Program-made: the position numbers and the translations under genes
Shown: positions 14,113-21,317 of the stretch, piece by piece
How the letters are laid out: each line of letters opens with the position of its first letter
How positions within the stretch are numbered: the stretch's first letter is position 1
Assembly: GCA_021806865.1 (NCBI GenBank)
Contig: JAKAPU010000016.1
Location: 1 to 28,603, forward strand
Direction of reading: 5' to 3'
Length of the DNA stretch: 28,603 nt
Source of the DNA: an archaeon
Lineage (GTDB): Archaea; Thermoproteota; Nitrososphaeria; Nitrososphaerales; CADDZS01
Notes under the pieces: generated by a model
What the model saw: the letters and a program-made list of their open reading frames with translations, nothing else
Databases searched by the model: none
Told to the model about the DNA's origin: nothing

Positions 14113-14646
14113 TCAAACTTGCCTTTGAGATTCGATTACCTGCTTTGAAGCGAATACTATTGCGTCCAAGACTTCACGCAAAGGTATCTTCTGCGAATCA
14201 GAAATCTGTTTTGCCTCAGAAGTCTCGGGCTTTATCCTTAACCTGCCATTGATTTCGGCTATCTTCACATTCACGCTTCCCTTGTAACGTCCAATTTCAA
14301 AAGGTACGCTCACTATTTTTCGAGGAACAATCAGTCTTGTATATTCAAGAGTTTTCACTCCCAGAGTCCCTGTCTCCTGCACAAGTATCTGGGCAAATTT
14401 GTCCACGGAATCATGCGAGCACAAGGCTCTGACGGTGTGACCTATGCGACCTTTTTTTCCAAGATATGGAGTTACTGTTGCGTCGTATGCTCCCTCGGCC
14501 ATGAGTCTATCGATTGCGTGCCCGAGAATCTCTCCGCTAACGTCGTCGACGTTTGTTTCGACGACAGCGACGACATCCCGCTCAAATCCAATCTCGTTTG
14601 CGGTCGCAGTCTTTCTGTTGCTCGTCTCCTCAGCTGAGGCGGACAC
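14113..14646 (-). CDS. larC: LarC C-terminal (LarC2) domain, stand-alone
   Basis: LarC inserts nickel into the NPN cofactor in a CTP-dependent reaction. Full LarC (DUF111) has an N-terminal LarC1 part and a C-terminal LarC2 part that binds CTP. The 177 residues here match only the second: VVETNVDDVSGEILGHAIDR (28-47), TPYLGKKGRIGHTVRALC (about 59-76), ETGTLGVKTLEYTRLIVPRK (91-110) and a final PLREVLDAIV. There is no LarC1 sequence upstream: the next 182 bases are the promoter spacer before divergent mdh. The GTG at 14646 follows an in-frame stop upstream with no other start. LarC1 must be elsewhere or dispensable. It heads a LarC2-LarE-SHMT operon. Confidence 0.85.
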   Translation of the reverse strand: MSASAEETSNRKTATANEIGFERDVVAVVETNVDDVSGEILGHAIDRLMAEGAYDATVTPYLGKKGRIGHTVRALCSHDSVDKFAQILVQETGTLGVKTLEYTRLIVPRKIVSVPFEIGRYKGSVNVKIAEINGRLRIKPETSEAKQISDSQKIPLREVLDAIVFASKQVIESQRQV

Positions 14647-14680
14647 TTCGAAATTCTCGTTCCAGTTTTGTGTTTTCCCC

Positions 14681-14690
14681 GTTTAATACT
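14681..14690 (-). promoter_or_regulatory. TATA-like box for the larC-larE-glyA operon
   Basis: On the minus strand this reads agtattaaac, about 40 bases upstream of the GTG at 14646. A transcript would carry a leader of about 12-15 bases. Confidence 0.35.
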
Positions 14691-14795
14691 TTCCGTGATT
14701 TCGGGATTATCTTGGATCTGAAACATGTGTCGACATTTGGCCAACGCGGCTTTTCGCCCGACAATATCTCCGTAAAACGCTTTTATGCCAAACGA

Positions 14796-14803
14796 GTTTA
14801 ATC
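14796..14803 (+). promoter_or_regulatory. TATA-like box for malate dehydrogenase
   Basis: gtttaatc is centred about 29 bases before the TTG at 14829. A second AT-rich box, cttttatg near 14780-14787, is a possible upstream alternative. Confidence 0.35.
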
Positions 14804-14828
14804 TTGAACCGAGAGGCGTCTGTTTTTC

Positions 14829-15740
14829 TTGATTTCCATTGTCGGTTCTGGAAGAGTTGGAAGTACACTTGCAATGATCTTAGCGCAGAGAAATGTGGAT
14901 GACATCACTCTGGTAGATATTATTCAAGGTCTTCCGGAAGGAGAAGCGTTGGACCTGAGCCACATGGCAGCTGAGCTCGGGATAGATGTCAAGATCAAAG
15001 GCTCGAATGACTATGCGGCACTTAGAGGATCTGATATAGTGGTGGTCACTGCAGGCCTCGCAAGGAAGCCTGGCATGACAAGAATGGATCTGCTAGCAAA
15101 GAACGCCGGCATCATAAAATCAGTTACCCAGGAAGTAGCAAAATATGCTCCTGACTCCAAACTCATTATGGTCACAAATCCACTGGATGCAATGACATAT
15201 GTTGCTCTGAAGGCGACCGGCTTTAAGAAAGGTAGAGTCTTCGGAATGAGTGGCATGCTGGATCTTTCTAGATTCAAACAGCTACTATCGGAAGCACTCC
15301 AGACTTCTAGATCTTCAATCAATGCCTTGGTTATTGGTGAACACGGCGAATCAATGACCCCGCTGCCAAGCTACACTTCAGTAAACGGAATTCCTTTGAA
15401 GAGTCTGTTGACCGAAGCACAGATCGATGACGCGATTGAAAAGACAAGAAAGGTGGCTGCGGAAGTCATCGCAAAGAAAGGAGCGACATTCTATGCGCCG
15501 GCTAATGGCGTTGCACGCATGGTGGAAGCAGTTCGATATGACAAGAAAGCGCTCATCCCAGTTTCGACTTATCTCGAAGGAGAATACGGAGTATCTGGTA
15601 TCTGCATAGGCGTTCCTGCAATCATAGGAGCTGAGGGCGTTGAAAAGATCGTGCAAGTGCCATTATCAGGAAAAGAGAAAGAGTCGTTCGACAAAGGAGT
15701 CGCGACTCTCAAGGAAGCAATAGCGACTATTCAAGTTTAG
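14829..15740 (+). CDS. mdh: L-malate dehydrogenase, NAD-dependent, LDH-like type
   Basis: This enzyme interconverts malate and oxaloacetate in the TCA cycle. The 303-residue product opens with the Rossmann motif ISIVGSGRVGSTLA (2-15). An Asp ends the second strand (LVDI), favouring NAD over NADP. The substrate loop GLARKPGMTRMDLL carries Arg where lactate dehydrogenases have Gln, the standard sign of malate specificity. MVTNPLDAMTYVA and IGEHGESMTPL supply the conserved Asn and the catalytic Asp/His region. TTG 14829 starts exactly at the Rossmann strand, as in compact archaeal MDHs. Its stop overlaps that of convergent FixX by four bases. Confidence 0.93.
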   Translation: MISIVGSGRVGSTLAMILAQRNVDDITLVDIIQGLPEGEALDLSHMAAELGIDVKIKGSNDYAALRGSDIVVVTAGLARKPGMTRMDLLAKNAGIIKSVTQEVAKYAPDSKLIMVTNPLDAMTYVALKATGFKKGRVFGMSGMLDLSRFKQLLSEALQTSRSSINALVIGEHGESMTPLPSYTSVNGIPLKSLLTEAQIDDAIEKTRKVAAEVIAKKGATFYAPANGVARMVEAVRYDKKALIPVSTYLEGEYGVSGICIGVPAIIGAEGVEKIVQVPLSGKEKESFDKGVATLKEAIATIQV

Positions 15741-16087
15741 CCGTAGCGGTGGGACAATCCTCTGCCCCAACGCGGAAACTTCCACTCTATGTTTGCATAG
15801 GGGCAGATGATCCTGCAGGCTCCGCATTCCACGCAGTTATCATAAGATACGACGTTCTCCATCTTTTCGTTACGAGTTTCCCATTTGTATACGTCAGCAG
15901 GACACAGTATCATGCAAGGTTGCGGCGAACCATTGATCTCCGCACACTTTTGACAGACGTTCTGTTCGTATATCAGAAGATGAGGTCTTTCGTCGAGCTT
16001 GTACTTTGCCATGTACAGCTTTTCTTCGATGGAGATCTTGGTTTCCTTTGCTGGCTGAGGCGCTACTTGCTGTGCGGTTGTGCTCAT
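15737..16087 (-). CDS. fixX: FixX-like ferredoxin of the FixABCX complex
   Basis: FixX carries electrons between FixC and the quinone or partner. Two cysteine groups are visible: CQKCAEINGSPQPCMILCP and CVECGACRIICP. The second is a classic [4Fe-4S] motif; the first, with a longer second gap, may hold another cluster. The conserved C terminus IEWKFPRWGRGLSHRYG matches the FixX/ETF-QO end. ATG at 16087 is preferred to the GTG at 16096, which lies within a GTGAT ribosome-binding element four bases before the ATG. The product is about 116 residues with a 15-20 residue Gln/Ala-rich lead. It lies ten bases after fixC and overlaps mdh by four bases at its 3' end. Confidence 0.9.
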   Translation of the reverse strand: MSTTAQQVAPQPAKETKISIEEKLYMAKYKLDERPHLLIYEQNVCQKCAEINGSPQPCMILCPADVYKWETRNEKMENVVSYDNCVECGACRIICPYANIEWKFPRWGRGLSHRYG

Positions 16088-16091
16088 CTCT

Positions 16092-16096
16092 ATCAC
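16092..16096 (-). promoter_or_regulatory. Shine-Dalgarno-like GTGAT before fixX
   Basis: GTGAT, complementary to the AUCAC near the archaeal 16S rRNA 3' end, sits four bases before the ATG at 16087 inside a GAGTGAT context. The same heptamer precedes fixC, so internal operon genes here seem to use it. Confidence 0.4.
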
Positions 16097-16097
16097 T

Positions 16098-17381
16098 CTA
16101 ACTCATTTTCCGGTATATGCCAATAAGATCCCTGAGCAAGCCAAGGCGTCCCCGCTTTGTGTAAAGCTCGTCCTTTATTTCCTTGATGTGCTCTTCCTTT
16201 GGCCGACCATCAACTTCAAAGAACTTGTACAGGACGTCATTCAACAGCTCGGGATACAGGCCCAAGAACTGCCTGTTGGATGATATGTAATGCGGAACGT
16301 CCCTGAACTTCTTCAAGTCCTTCAGAATAAAGCTGTTTTCAAGCCTCGTTCTGTAGTTTACAAGTTGCGCCGCAGAATAAGATCCGGCCTTCTTTGCTTC
16401 GAGGGCTGTTTCTCCGGCAAACTTGCCAGAGAACATTGCAAAATTGGTGCCTTCAAAATTCAGCGCATTGACAAGACCAGCAGCATCGCCCGCAACCATC
16501 ATTCCATCTGTAAAGAGCGGTGGAATCTTGTTGTACCCTCCTTCTGGGATAAGATGAGCGGTGTATTCGCGCAAAGCGGCGCCTTCCATCATTGTCTTTA
16601 CAGACGGGTGCGACTTGAGCCATTCCATGATTTGCTGTGGTCTTGTCTTGTAAGAAGCAAGGTCGCTCATTATTGCGCCGATTCCAAAAGATATGGTGTC
16701 CTTGTTTGTGTATATGAAACCGGCATACTCTTCTTTTCTTCCACCATAGATCTGAATCGCAACACCCTCGTCCCCGCGGATGTTGAAACGCTCATCTATT
16801 TTCTCCTTTGGTAGCGAGTAGGTTTCCTTAATTGCCAGTGCAATGTCTTCGGGTTTCCATTCGTCATGCAGTCCAGCAGCCTTTGAAACGAGCGAGTTGA
16901 CGCCATCGCATGTGACGACGACATCTGCCATAATGTCTCCTCGATCGGTGGACACTCCGTTTATCTTGCCGTCTGCATCTTTCAAAACGCCAGTGACTGT
17001 GGTTCGAGTCAAGAGTGTTGAGCCTGCTGCTTCAGCCTGCTGAGCAAACCATTTGTCGAACCTGGCTCGCAGTGCAGTGAAGCTGTTGAAATCCTTTGTA
17101 AACTTCTGGTTTCTGTGTACAATCTGTACGTGAGACTCTTCAGAAAGAAGCCAATACTGGTATTCTACGACCTTTCTCTCTATTGGCGCTGTCTTCCAAA
17201 ACTCTGGAACGATCTGAGCGGTGGGCTTTGTGAACGCGATTCCTCCAAACATGTTCTTGCTGCCCGCGAAATCGCCACGCTCAATTATCGCTGTGTTCAT
17301 TCCACCCTTGGCCATGGTCATGGCCGCTGATGCGCCGGCCGGACCTGCGCCAACCACTATTGCTTCGAATTTCTCTACCAT
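16098..17381 (-). CDS. fixC: FixC-like FAD-dependent quinone oxidoreductase
   Basis: FixC takes electrons from FixAB and passes them to quinone; it corresponds to the flavoprotein part of ETF-ubiquinone oxidoreductase. The 427-residue protein begins with a dinucleotide-binding fold, AIVVGAGPAGASAAM (7-21), followed by ERGDFAGSKNMFGG (35-48). DGMMVAGDAAGLVNALNFEG is the second FAD-contact motif and is highly conserved in FixC. No cluster-binding cysteine set is present, as expected since FixX supplies it. ATG 17381 has GTGAT six bases upstream. It lies between the FixAB fusion (12-base gap) and fixX, in the order AB-C-X. Confidence 0.93.
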   Translation of the reverse strand: MVEKFEAIVVGAGPAGASAAMTMAKGGMNTAIIERGDFAGSKNMFGGIAFTKPTAQIVPEFWKTAPIERKVVEYQYWLLSEESHVQIVHRNQKFTKDFNSFTALRARFDKWFAQQAEAAGSTLLTRTTVTGVLKDADGKINGVSTDRGDIMADVVVTCDGVNSLVSKAAGLHDEWKPEDIALAIKETYSLPKEKIDERFNIRGDEGVAIQIYGGRKEEYAGFIYTNKDTISFGIGAIMSDLASYKTRPQQIMEWLKSHPSVKTMMEGAALREYTAHLIPEGGYNKIPPLFTDGMMVAGDAAGLVNALNFEGTNFAMFSGKFAGETALEAKKAGSYSAAQLVNYRTRLENSFILKDLKKFRDVPHYISSNRQFLGLYPELLNDVLYKFFEVDGRPKEEHIKEIKDELYTKRGRLGLLRDLIGIYRKMS

Positions 17382-17387
17382 GTTGAT

Positions 17388-17392
17388 ATCAC
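17388..17392 (-). promoter_or_regulatory. Shine-Dalgarno-like GTGAT before fixC
   Basis: GTGAT within GAGTGAT lies six bases before the ATG at 17381 and matches the element in front of fixX. It indicates leadered, ribosome-binding-site-dependent translation inside the operon. Confidence 0.4.
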
Positions 17393-17393
17393 T

Positions 17394-19295
17394 CTATCCG
17401 GCTCTGGCCAAACCCCTTGCCTTGATTTCATCCACCAGAGCAGGAACAAATTGGAAAAGATCTCCGACCACTCCAAAATGAGACACTCCGAAAATCGAAG
17501 CTTCAGGATCTTTGTTTATCGCGACAATTGTGTCAGAGTTCTCCATGCCCACCAGGTGCTGGATTGCTCCTGATACTCCAACTGCAAAGTAGAGCCTCGC
17601 TCTCACAGTGACTCCCGTCTGCCCCACTTGGTGGTCCTTTGCAATCCAGCCGAGATATACCACTGCTCGGGTCGCTCCGATCTGAGCTCCAAGAACGGAA
17701 GCAAGGTCTTCTACGAGTCTGAAATTCTTGGGATTACCAAGACCTCGGCCACCTGAAACTATAACGTCGGCTCCTTCGAGCTTCGCGCCTGCTCTCTCCA
17801 CAGGAGTGAAAGAAACTATCTTTTCCATGATTGCATCTTCCAAGAGTTCCACAGACTCCTTGACAAGCTCGCCAGTCCTTCCGGGAATCTTGGAAGGCAT
17901 CTTCATGACCCTGGTTCGAACGCTCGCCATCGTTGGTTTGTTCTTAGGGCAAACAATAGTTGATAGCTCCTTGCCACCAAAGTCAGGCCTCGTACCGTTG
18001 AAGCCTCCCTTTTCATCAACATCGAGCATTGTGCAATCTGCAATGAGCCCAGTCTCGATCAATGTCGCGAGCACTCCGGCGAGGTCTCTGCCGTTATAGG
18101 TGCCTCCCATGAGTATGACTTCGGGGTGATACTTGTTAGAAAGATATGCGAACGCCTTGCCGTAGCTCTCACTTCTGTAGCCCTTCAGAACAGGATGCTC
18201 CACGAGGTATACCTTGTCGGCGCCGTATTCATAAGATTCTTGAATCAGGTTTTGAACGTCACTTCCAATAACAACAGCACAGAGGTTTGTTCCATAGATT
18301 TTTGCGAGGCGCTTTCCTTCTCCTAGCAATTCCCACGCAACACGCGCAGCTTGTCCGTAACGGTGTTCGACGTAGACCCAGACATCTCCGTGCTCGCCTT
18401 GTATCTTCGCAGCGGGTTGCTGAGGTTGCTCTTGTACTGGAGCTTGAGGCTGCTCCGGGATCACTCCACCGGCAACCTTCTTGCCAAATGCCCCAATGGC
18501 AACTAGTCTATCAACGAGCCACTTTGCGGTTTCCTTTGGATCCCCTAGTTCCTTGATCTCGCCCTTCTTTTTCGGAGGAGGGACTATGACCTTCTTGACA
18601 TACGTGGGTGAACCGCCGAGACCAATCCTCTTAGGATCGGCTTGAACAGCATCTTTGTTTAGGGCAATAATTTTCGCTTTCTTTGCTCTTATCAGTCCGT
18701 CGATTGTGGGTTGTCGTGGTTCGTTTGCCGCTTCGGTCACAGTCATGGCACAAGGAATTGGCACCCTGACCAGCTCCACGCCATCATCGACGCGCCTTTC
18801 AGCCTCCACCACTTTGTTTTGAAGATCTACCTTGGTTGTCTTGGAATTGTAGGTGATGACCGGAAGTCCCAATCTTACAGCCAGACCTGGGCCGACCTGA
18901 CCAGTCTCGCCGTCGATGGCGACCTTGCCAAAGAATACAAAGTCGGTCTTTCCAGTAGACTCCTCTATCTTCTGGACGCCCTTCCACAACGCGTAGGAAG
19001 TTGCGAGTGTGTCCGCGCCGCCAAAGGCTCTGTCTGTCAGGAGATACGCCTCGTCGGCACCCATGGCAATAGCTTCGCGTAGACTCTGCTCTGCTTGGGG
19101 TGGACCCATTGTCAGAACGCTGATATTCGCTCCGTAAGTGTCCTTGAAACGCAATGCTTCTTCGATCGCGTTCAAGTCAGTCGGGTTTACAACTGCGGGA
19201 ACACCTTCGCGAATCAAATTGTTTGTTTTTGGGTCGATACGCATGTCATTCGTATCTGGCACCTGCTTAATGCAAACAATAATATTGAGAGGCAA
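17394..19295 (-). CDS. fixAB: Fused FixA-FixB electron transfer flavoprotein (beta + alpha)
   Basis: The 633-residue protein joins both ETF subunits. Residues 1-270 are FixA/EtfB: VCIKQVPDTNDMRIDP (7-22), LTMGPPQAEQSLREAIAMGA (61-80), YLLTDRAFGGADTLATSYAL (84-103) and IDGETGQVGPGLA (127-139). A Pro/Gln/Ala-rich linker spans about 279-298. Residues 303-633 are FixB/EtfA with the FAD-binding tail: SGGRGLGNPKN (514-524), DHQVGQTG (554-561), SGAIQHLVGM (575-584) and INKDP (593-597). In bifurcating FixABCX/EtfABCX systems NADH reduces quinone and a low-potential ferredoxin or flavodoxin together. The motifs resemble the Fix-type group, but bifurcation is inferred. TTG 19295 starts exactly at the first beta strand. 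First gene of fixAB-C-X. Confidence 0.94.
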   Translation of the reverse strand: MPLNIIVCIKQVPDTNDMRIDPKTNNLIREGVPAVVNPTDLNAIEEALRFKDTYGANISVLTMGPPQAEQSLREAIAMGADEAYLLTDRAFGGADTLATSYALWKGVQKIEESTGKTDFVFFGKVAIDGETGQVGPGLAVRLGLPVITYNSKTTKVDLQNKVVEAERRVDDGVELVRVPIPCAMTVTEAANEPRQPTIDGLIRAKKAKIIALNKDAVQADPKRIGLGGSPTYVKKVIVPPPKKKGEIKELGDPKETAKWLVDRLVAIGAFGKKVAGGVIPEQPQAPVQEQPQQPAAKIQGEHGDVWVYVEHRYGQAARVAWELLGEGKRLAKIYGTNLCAVVIGSDVQNLIQESYEYGADKVYLVEHPVLKGYRSESYGKAFAYLSNKYHPEVILMGGTYNGRDLAGVLATLIETGLIADCTMLDVDEKGGFNGTRPDFGGKELSTIVCPKNKPTMASVRTRVMKMPSKIPGRTGELVKESVELLEDAIMEKIVSFTPVERAGAKLEGADVIVSGGRGLGNPKNFRLVEDLASVLGAQIGATRAVVYLGWIAKDHQVGQTGVTVRARLYFAVGVSGAIQHLVGMENSDTIVAINKDPEASIFGVSHFGVVGDLFQFVPALVDEIKARGLARAG

Positions 19296-19330
19296 GCTAA
19301 AATCTTTGCTTAGAGAAATTCAAAATCTTG

Positions 19331-19340
19331 AATATTAAAA
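19331..19340 (-). promoter_or_regulatory. TATA-like box for fixAB-fixC-fixX
   Basis: On the minus strand this reads ttttaatatt, about 40 bases before the TTG at 19295. It implies a short leader of 10-20 bases. Confidence 0.35.
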
Positions 19341-19383
19341 TCGATCTGAGTGTCTCTTTTTGCTTCAATAGACGAATTGCTCC

Positions 19384-19388
19384 GGAGG
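19384..19388 (+). promoter_or_regulatory. Strong Shine-Dalgarno site GGAGG before larB
   Basis: GGAGG lies seven bases before the ATG at 19396. It is the clearest classical ribosome binding site in a window where most first genes appear leaderless, and it fixes the larB start. Confidence 0.6.
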
Positions 19389-19395
19389 CTACAAA

Positions 19396-20205
19396 ATGCT
19401 GACTGTCGCAGACGTTCTTATTGCCGTGAAGAGTGGAAAGATCTCGCTTCGAAAGGCGGAAACTCTGCTCCGACTGGACGCGGTATCAATCGTTGGTGAT
19501 CTCGCCAGACTTGATTACAATAGATACTTACGGCGGGGTGTGCCAGAAATCATCTACGCCAGGAGCAAATCGACCGCTCAGCTCGTGAAGATAGTATCAA
19601 AACTGGTTACAAAAAGAGTTGATGACGGCCTTCCCATCATAATCAGCAAAGTCAGAGAGGATCAGGTCGAAACAATAGTAAATCATAGCTCCTCAAAGTT
19701 AAGCAAGATGGGATACAGGCCAAAGTACTATGAGAACGCAAACTTGATCGCAATTTCCAAAAGGTCTGCTAAGAAACAAAAAAAGTATGGCAAAGTGGCG
19801 CTGCTCGCAGCCGGCACGTCCGACATGCCAGCACTGAACGAATCAGAGGTGTTGCTCGACTTGCTCGGATGTAACACCATACGGTTCAACGATGTGGGTG
19901 TAGCAGCACTGCACAGACTTGCTCAGCCATTGAAGAAGATATTCGAGTTTGATCCCGACGCGATTGTTGTCGCAGCTGGCATGGAAGGCGCTCTCCCATC
20001 ACTGATTGCCGGTCTCTCAGACGTTCCAGTCATTGGGCTTCCGACATCGGTGGGTTACGGCTTTGGCAGAAATGGCGAAGCCGCGCTGATGAGCATGCTA
20101 CAGGCCTGTCCACTCGGGATGTGCGTTGTGAATATTGACGCAGGCATTGCAGCAGGGGTTATTTCTTGGCTCATCGCACGCAGATCTGCTTCACGTGAGA
20201 AGTGA
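19396..20205 (+). CDS. larB: LarB, pyridinium-3,5-biscarboxylic acid mononucleotide synthase
   Basis: LarB carboxylates C5 of nicotinic acid adenine dinucleotide and releases AMP, the first step of NPN cofactor synthesis. The 269-residue product has an N-terminal helical part (1-60), a linking domain, and a PurE-like C-terminal domain. That domain shows AAGTSDMPALNESEV (138-152), FNDVGVAALHRL (164-175), VAAGMEGALPSLIAGL (192-207), GLPTSVGYG (214-222) and ACPLGMCVVNIDAGIAAG (237-254). C238 matches the LarB active-site Cys. Length fits LarB and exceeds plain PurE. It is divergent from the fix operon and separated from larC-larE by about 5 kb holding mdh and fix genes. PurE itself is excluded by the N-terminal extension and the Cys. 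Confidence 0.93.
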   Translation: MLTVADVLIAVKSGKISLRKAETLLRLDAVSIVGDLARLDYNRYLRRGVPEIIYARSKSTAQLVKIVSKLVTKRVDDGLPIIISKVREDQVETIVNHSSSKLSKMGYRPKYYENANLIAISKRSAKKQKKYGKVALLAAGTSDMPALNESEVLLDLLGCNTIRFNDVGVAALHRLAQPLKKIFEFDPDAIVVAAGMEGALPSLIAGLSDVPVIGLPTSVGYGFGRNGEAALMSMLQACPLGMCVVNIDAGIAAGVISWLIARRSASREK

Positions 20206-20285
20206 TGCGTAGAAATCTTGACACTTATCGCCGCGATTTTTGACAATTATGATTAACACCGAACGGTATTGATCTCAACGTCGAT

Positions 20286-20618
20286 TTGTCAGAAGATAAC
20301 GCGATTGCAAAGAGAGAGGTTGCGCTCATTAAAGAGGCCACTAATTTGATTTCCTCGAGGCCAAAGACTCCAAGCCTCGAAAAGACTAATGAGAGTTTGA
20401 TCGGAATCACCAAGGAGCGTGGAAATTCTGGGAGCAAGCTGATGAAGGTCGGAACAGCCATGATAATAATGCCGGATCCGGTCACAGGCGCGATTGGTGT
20501 TCCAGTGCTCGTCGCAGGAAAGATGATTTCAAACCGCCGAGCTTCAAATCTCAAGAACGTCTACGAAGAAGTGAATTCGACACTCACTTCGCTCGCTTCT
20601 GCAGTCTCTTCCCTTTGA
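20286..20618 (+). CDS. Small uncharacterised protein with one hydrophobic segment
   Basis: The 110-residue product has a charged N-terminal half (MSEDNAIAKREVALIKEATN), a hydrophobic stretch of about 20 residues (VGTAMIIMPDPVTGAIGVPV and following, about 55-80) broken by Pro-Asp-Pro, and a polar C-terminal helix. It may be a monotopic or single-span membrane protein, but the internal Pro-Asp-Pro makes that uncertain. TTG 20286 is the only plausible start. The final 35 bases overlap the convergent MobA-like gene. I do not recognise the family. Confidence 0.55.
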   Translation: MSEDNAIAKREVALIKEATNLISSRPKTPSLEKTNESLIGITKERGNSGSKLMKVGTAMIIMPDPVTGAIGVPVLVAGKMISNRRASNLKNVYEEVNSTLTSLASAVSSL

Positions 20619-21249
20619 TCGAGGCCTTCTCCCTAGCGAGTGACAACGATCGGTCTCCGTCTATTTCAAGGAAGGAGTCCAGTTCCGGATCAATCTCTTT
20701 GAGGTCTTTTTCTACGGAGACGTATCTCACCGCAAACAACTGTTCAATAATCTTTCCCAGATCCCGCTTCAGATCTTTGCCATTGGATAGGCTGAGCGTC
20801 GAGACCAGCTTCAATAATGCGTTTTTTCTGTAAACCGCAAGCATCGGCGCGAGCTTGCCATCATTCCATCTTGGTATCGCAAGATCATGACCGAGGGCAT
20901 TCTCAAACAATGATAGTATCACATTCGGCTTCAAAAGCGGAACGCGTTCCGTCGTCAAAAGACAGTGTTCAGCCTTGGAAGTTCTAAATGCTTCCAAGAT
21001 TGACAACATCGGGCCTTGATTTTGGTTGACCGTGATCACCTTTGCTCCAAAGGGAGAGATAGATTCGACAGTTGAGAGCTTGGGTTCCTTGCCAAACACG
21101 ACAACAATCTCGTCGGCAACCGTCCAGACAGAATCCAGGACGTACTCGAGCAATGATCCTTTTTCATCTGGTGAAAACTGGCGCGAAATAGTCTTCTCTT
21201 CCATGCCACTTGCAAAAATAATAGCGCCACGCGAAGTTACGTCAGTCAC
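20584..21249 (-). CDS. MobA-like nucleotidyltransferase, diverged
   Basis: The 221-residue product resembles MobA and related NTP transferases, which attach a nucleotide to molybdopterin or another acceptor. Supporting segments: a first strand and loop IIFASGMEEKTISRQF (10-25) in the position of LAGGxSxRMG, DEIVVVFGKEP (46-56), LLTTERVPLLKPNVI with the acceptor-side PLL, and DLAIPRWNDGKLAPMLAVYRKNAL, close to the MobA VPR..G..PLxAVYR block. The nucleotide-binding loop lacks the usual Gly-Gly and the Arg-Met-Gly, so catalysis may differ or be lost. GTG 21249 is the start. A TATA-like attaaata (minus strand, about 21302-21309) would give a leader near 25 bases. CofC-type or sugar-nucleotide transferase is possible. 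Confidence 0.6.
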   Translation of the reverse strand: MTDVTSRGAIIFASGMEEKTISRQFSPDEKGSLLEYVLDSVWTVADEIVVVFGKEPKLSTVESISPFGAKVITVNQNQGPMLSILEAFRTSKAEHCLLTTERVPLLKPNVILSLFENALGHDLAIPRWNDGKLAPMLAVYRKNALLKLVSTLSLSNGKDLKRDLGKIIEQLFAVRYVSVEKDLKEIDPELDSFLEIDGDRSLSLAREKASIKGKRLQKRAK

Positions 21250-21317
21250 TGCAAATTCCCCACAACAAGCTTAGCCGCTCACAATCTAATGCGGAGAGGG
21301 GTATTTAATGAATAACG

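Noticed and set aside
14630..14641. Perfect palindrome CCTCAGCTGAGG at the start of larC as an operator
   Set aside because: It lies inside the coding sequence a few codons after the start and can arise from Ser-Ala-Glu codons; nothing else supports regulation.
16088..16096. GTG start for fixX
   Set aside because: The GTG is part of a GTGAT ribosome-binding element repeated before fixC; the ATG at 16087 has proper spacing from it.
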